Below are positions 62,924 to 64,000 of a stretch of 64,000 nucleotides of DNA, in pieces. Source of the DNA: JASHUC01 sp035523875 (GTDB lineage: Bacteria > Pseudomonadota > Gammaproteobacteria > Steroidobacterales > Steroidobacteraceae); assembly GCA_035523875.1 (NCBI GenBank), contig DATKPY010000018.1:1-64000 (forward strand), in the 5' to 3' direction. Position 1 is the stretch's first letter, and each line of letters opens with the position of its first letter. The position numbers were made by a program, and so were the translations under genes. The notes under the pieces are model-generated. The model searched no databases. It saw nothing but the letters and a program-made list of their open reading frames with translations, and was not told the origin of the DNA.

Positions 62924-64000
62924 GCGACCGTCGCGAGCGCTGCTCGGCCGGTCTCGCGCCGCGGCTCAGGTTGTGCGCCGTGTTGATGATCGCGATGTGC
63001 GAGAAGGCCTGGGGGAAGTTGCCGATGAGCCGCTGCGCCTGCGGGTCGTATTCCTCGGCGAGCAGCCCCACGTCGTTGCGCAGCGCGAGCAGCCGCTCGA
63101 ACAGCCGGCGCGCATCGTCATTGCGACCGAGCAGGACGAGGTTATCGGCGAGCCAGAAAGTGCACGCGAGGAAGGCGCCCTCATTACCCGCGAGTCCGTC
63201 ACGGCTCTTCCCCTGGTCGTAGCGCATCACGAAACCCTCGCACATGAGCTCGCGCTCGATCGCCTCGATCGTGCTGCGCATCCGCGGATCCGTTGCCGGC
63301 AGGAACCCGACGAGCGGCAGGAGCAGCACGCTTGCATCGAGCGCCTTGACGCCGTAGCTCTGCACGAACGCACCGAGCTGCGGATCGAACGCGCGAGCGC
63401 ATACCTCCGCGTGGATTCGCGCGCGCAGCGCGCGCCAACGCTCGAGCGGACCCTCGAGGCGATACTCCTCGATGCTCGTGACGCCCCGGTCGAAGGCCGC
63501 CCACGCCATGACCTTCGAGTAGGTGAAGTGGCGCGCACCGCCGCGCACTTCCCAGATGCCCTCATCGGGGTCGCTCCAGACCGACTCGAGGTGCCCGAGC
63601 AACTCCTTCTGCAGCTCCCAACCGGAGGCGTGCGCGGCCAGCCGACCCGCGCGCGCGTGGTGCAGCGCATCCATGATCTCGCCGTACACGTCGAGCTGCG
63701 TCTGCGCTGCGGCCGCGTTGCCGACGCGCACCGGCCGCGAGGCCTCGTAGCCGTCGAGCCAGGGAACCTCCCATTCCGTCAAGCGGTGCTCGCCGGCGAG
63801 TCCGTACATGATCTGCAGCTGCGCGGGATCACCGGCCGCAGCGCGCATGAGCCACGCAGTCCAAGCCCTGGCTTCCTCGTAATAGCCGCAGTTCATGAGC
63901 GCGAGCAGCGTGAAGGTGGAATCGCGCAGCCAGCAGTAGCGGTAATCCCAGTTGCGCGGACCGCCGATCCGCTCCGGTAAGGAAGTGGTCGGTGCAGCGA
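62913..64000 (-). CDS. GH15 trehalase/glucoamylase-like protein, 5' end beyond the window
   Basis: The frame stays open to the right edge, giving ~362 residues; the missing N-terminus would hold the beta-sandwich domain. The visible part begins AAPTTSLPERIGGPRNWDYR and then YCWLRDSTFTLLALM, the hallmark of bacterial GH15 proteins that include trehalases and glucoamylases. General acid Glu is likely in SDPDEGIWEVRGG and the base Glu in PLVGFLPATD-distal GNFPQAFSHIAIINTA region, where the family has G-N-F-P-Q-A-F-S-H. It is a distinct subgroup from the GH15 protein encoded at 56249-57598. A trehalose-cleaving or alpha-glucan role cannot be separated by eye. Confidence 0.88.
   Translation of the reverse strand, partial: AAPTTSLPERIGGPRNWDYRYCWLRDSTFTLLALMNCGYYEEARAWTAWLMRAAAGDPAQLQIMYGLAGEHRLTEWEVPWLDGYEASRPVRVGNAAAAQTQLDVYGEIMDALHHARAGRLAAHASGWELQKELLGHLESVWSDPDEGIWEVRGGARHFTYSKVMAWAAFDRGVTSIEEYRLEGPLERWRALRARIHAEVCARAFDPQLGAFVQSYGVKALDASVLLLPLVGFLPATDPRMRSTIEAIERELMCEGFVMRYDQGKSRDGLAGNEGAFLACTFWLADNLVLLGRNDDARRLFERLLALRNDVGLLAEEYDPQAQRLIGNFPQAFSHIAIINTAHNLSRGARPAEQRSRRSLRP

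Overview
The window is GC-rich DNA from a Gram-negative bacterium. Signal peptides, a lipobox lipoprotein, a Tat-exported molybdenum hydroxylase, an OpgC-type glucan modifier, a soluble lytic transglycosylase and a GlyGly-CTERM protease point to a proteobacterium. The mix of DUF6152/DUF6644 families, IorAB-type enzymes and many secreted peptidases would fit a soil gammaproteobacterium of the Steroidobacter type, but that placement is inference from gene content. No rRNA, tRNA, CRISPR array, intact insertion sequence or prophage was seen.

Layout. 0-4.3 kb is an accessory stretch: the 3' part of a CEMIP/TMEM2-like beta-helix protein, a strong terminator, about 0.65 kb with no gene, a complete VapBC module, and a second PIN toxin whose antitoxin has lost its N-terminus. 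4.3-10.8 kb holds exported proteins: a small periplasmic protein, a 1,070-residue Asp-box propeller protein, a lipoprotein and an S10 carboxypeptidase. 10.9-13.9 kb is an unstudied cassette: a secreted beta-rich protein, DUF6152, and two DUF6644 membrane proteins. 14.1-15.2 kb has two small exported proteins. 15.4-21.3 kb looks like a lipid-modification cluster: phospholipid-methyltransferase-like protein, SDR, phosphatidylserine decarboxylase, class III aminotransferase, Mpo1-like membrane protein and GT4 glycosyltransferase. 21.4-35.2 kb is almost entirely minus-strand: a degenerate S8 protease, iorB, iorA, a sensor kinase with its NarL-type regulator, a DUF8021-like protein, a hybrid kinase, and an S53 peptidase after a 222-bp gap.

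35.4-47.8 kb carries a small His-rich exported protein, opgC, a flavin monooxygenase, slt, a large GH94 phosphorylase, a K+ channel, an SDR with an export-like N-terminus and a methyltransferase. 47.9-51.4 kb is a second, rearranged copy of the DUF6644/DUF6644/secreted protein/DUF6152 cassette, with a metallo-beta-lactamase-fold hydrolase beside it. 51.5-56.2 kb has a type-B carboxylesterase, a ROK sugar kinase and an S15/CocE-like protein with apparently disrupted catalytic residues. 56.2-64 kb is a glycan locus: GH15, GH144, an SbmA/YddA-type ABC transporter, GH3 and a second GH15 cut by the window edge.

How the parts may work together. GH94 (its length fits a beta-1,2-oligoglucan phosphorylase), GH144, GH3 and the ROK kinase could form a beta-1,2-glucan breakdown route. 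None of the glycosidases shows a signal peptide, so it may be cytoplasmic. The most promising undescribed system is the twin DUF6152-DUF6644 cassette. All four DUF6644 proteins share a histidine in an early membrane helix, an F-x-L-K-M motif and a C-terminal GRAIAY-like motif.
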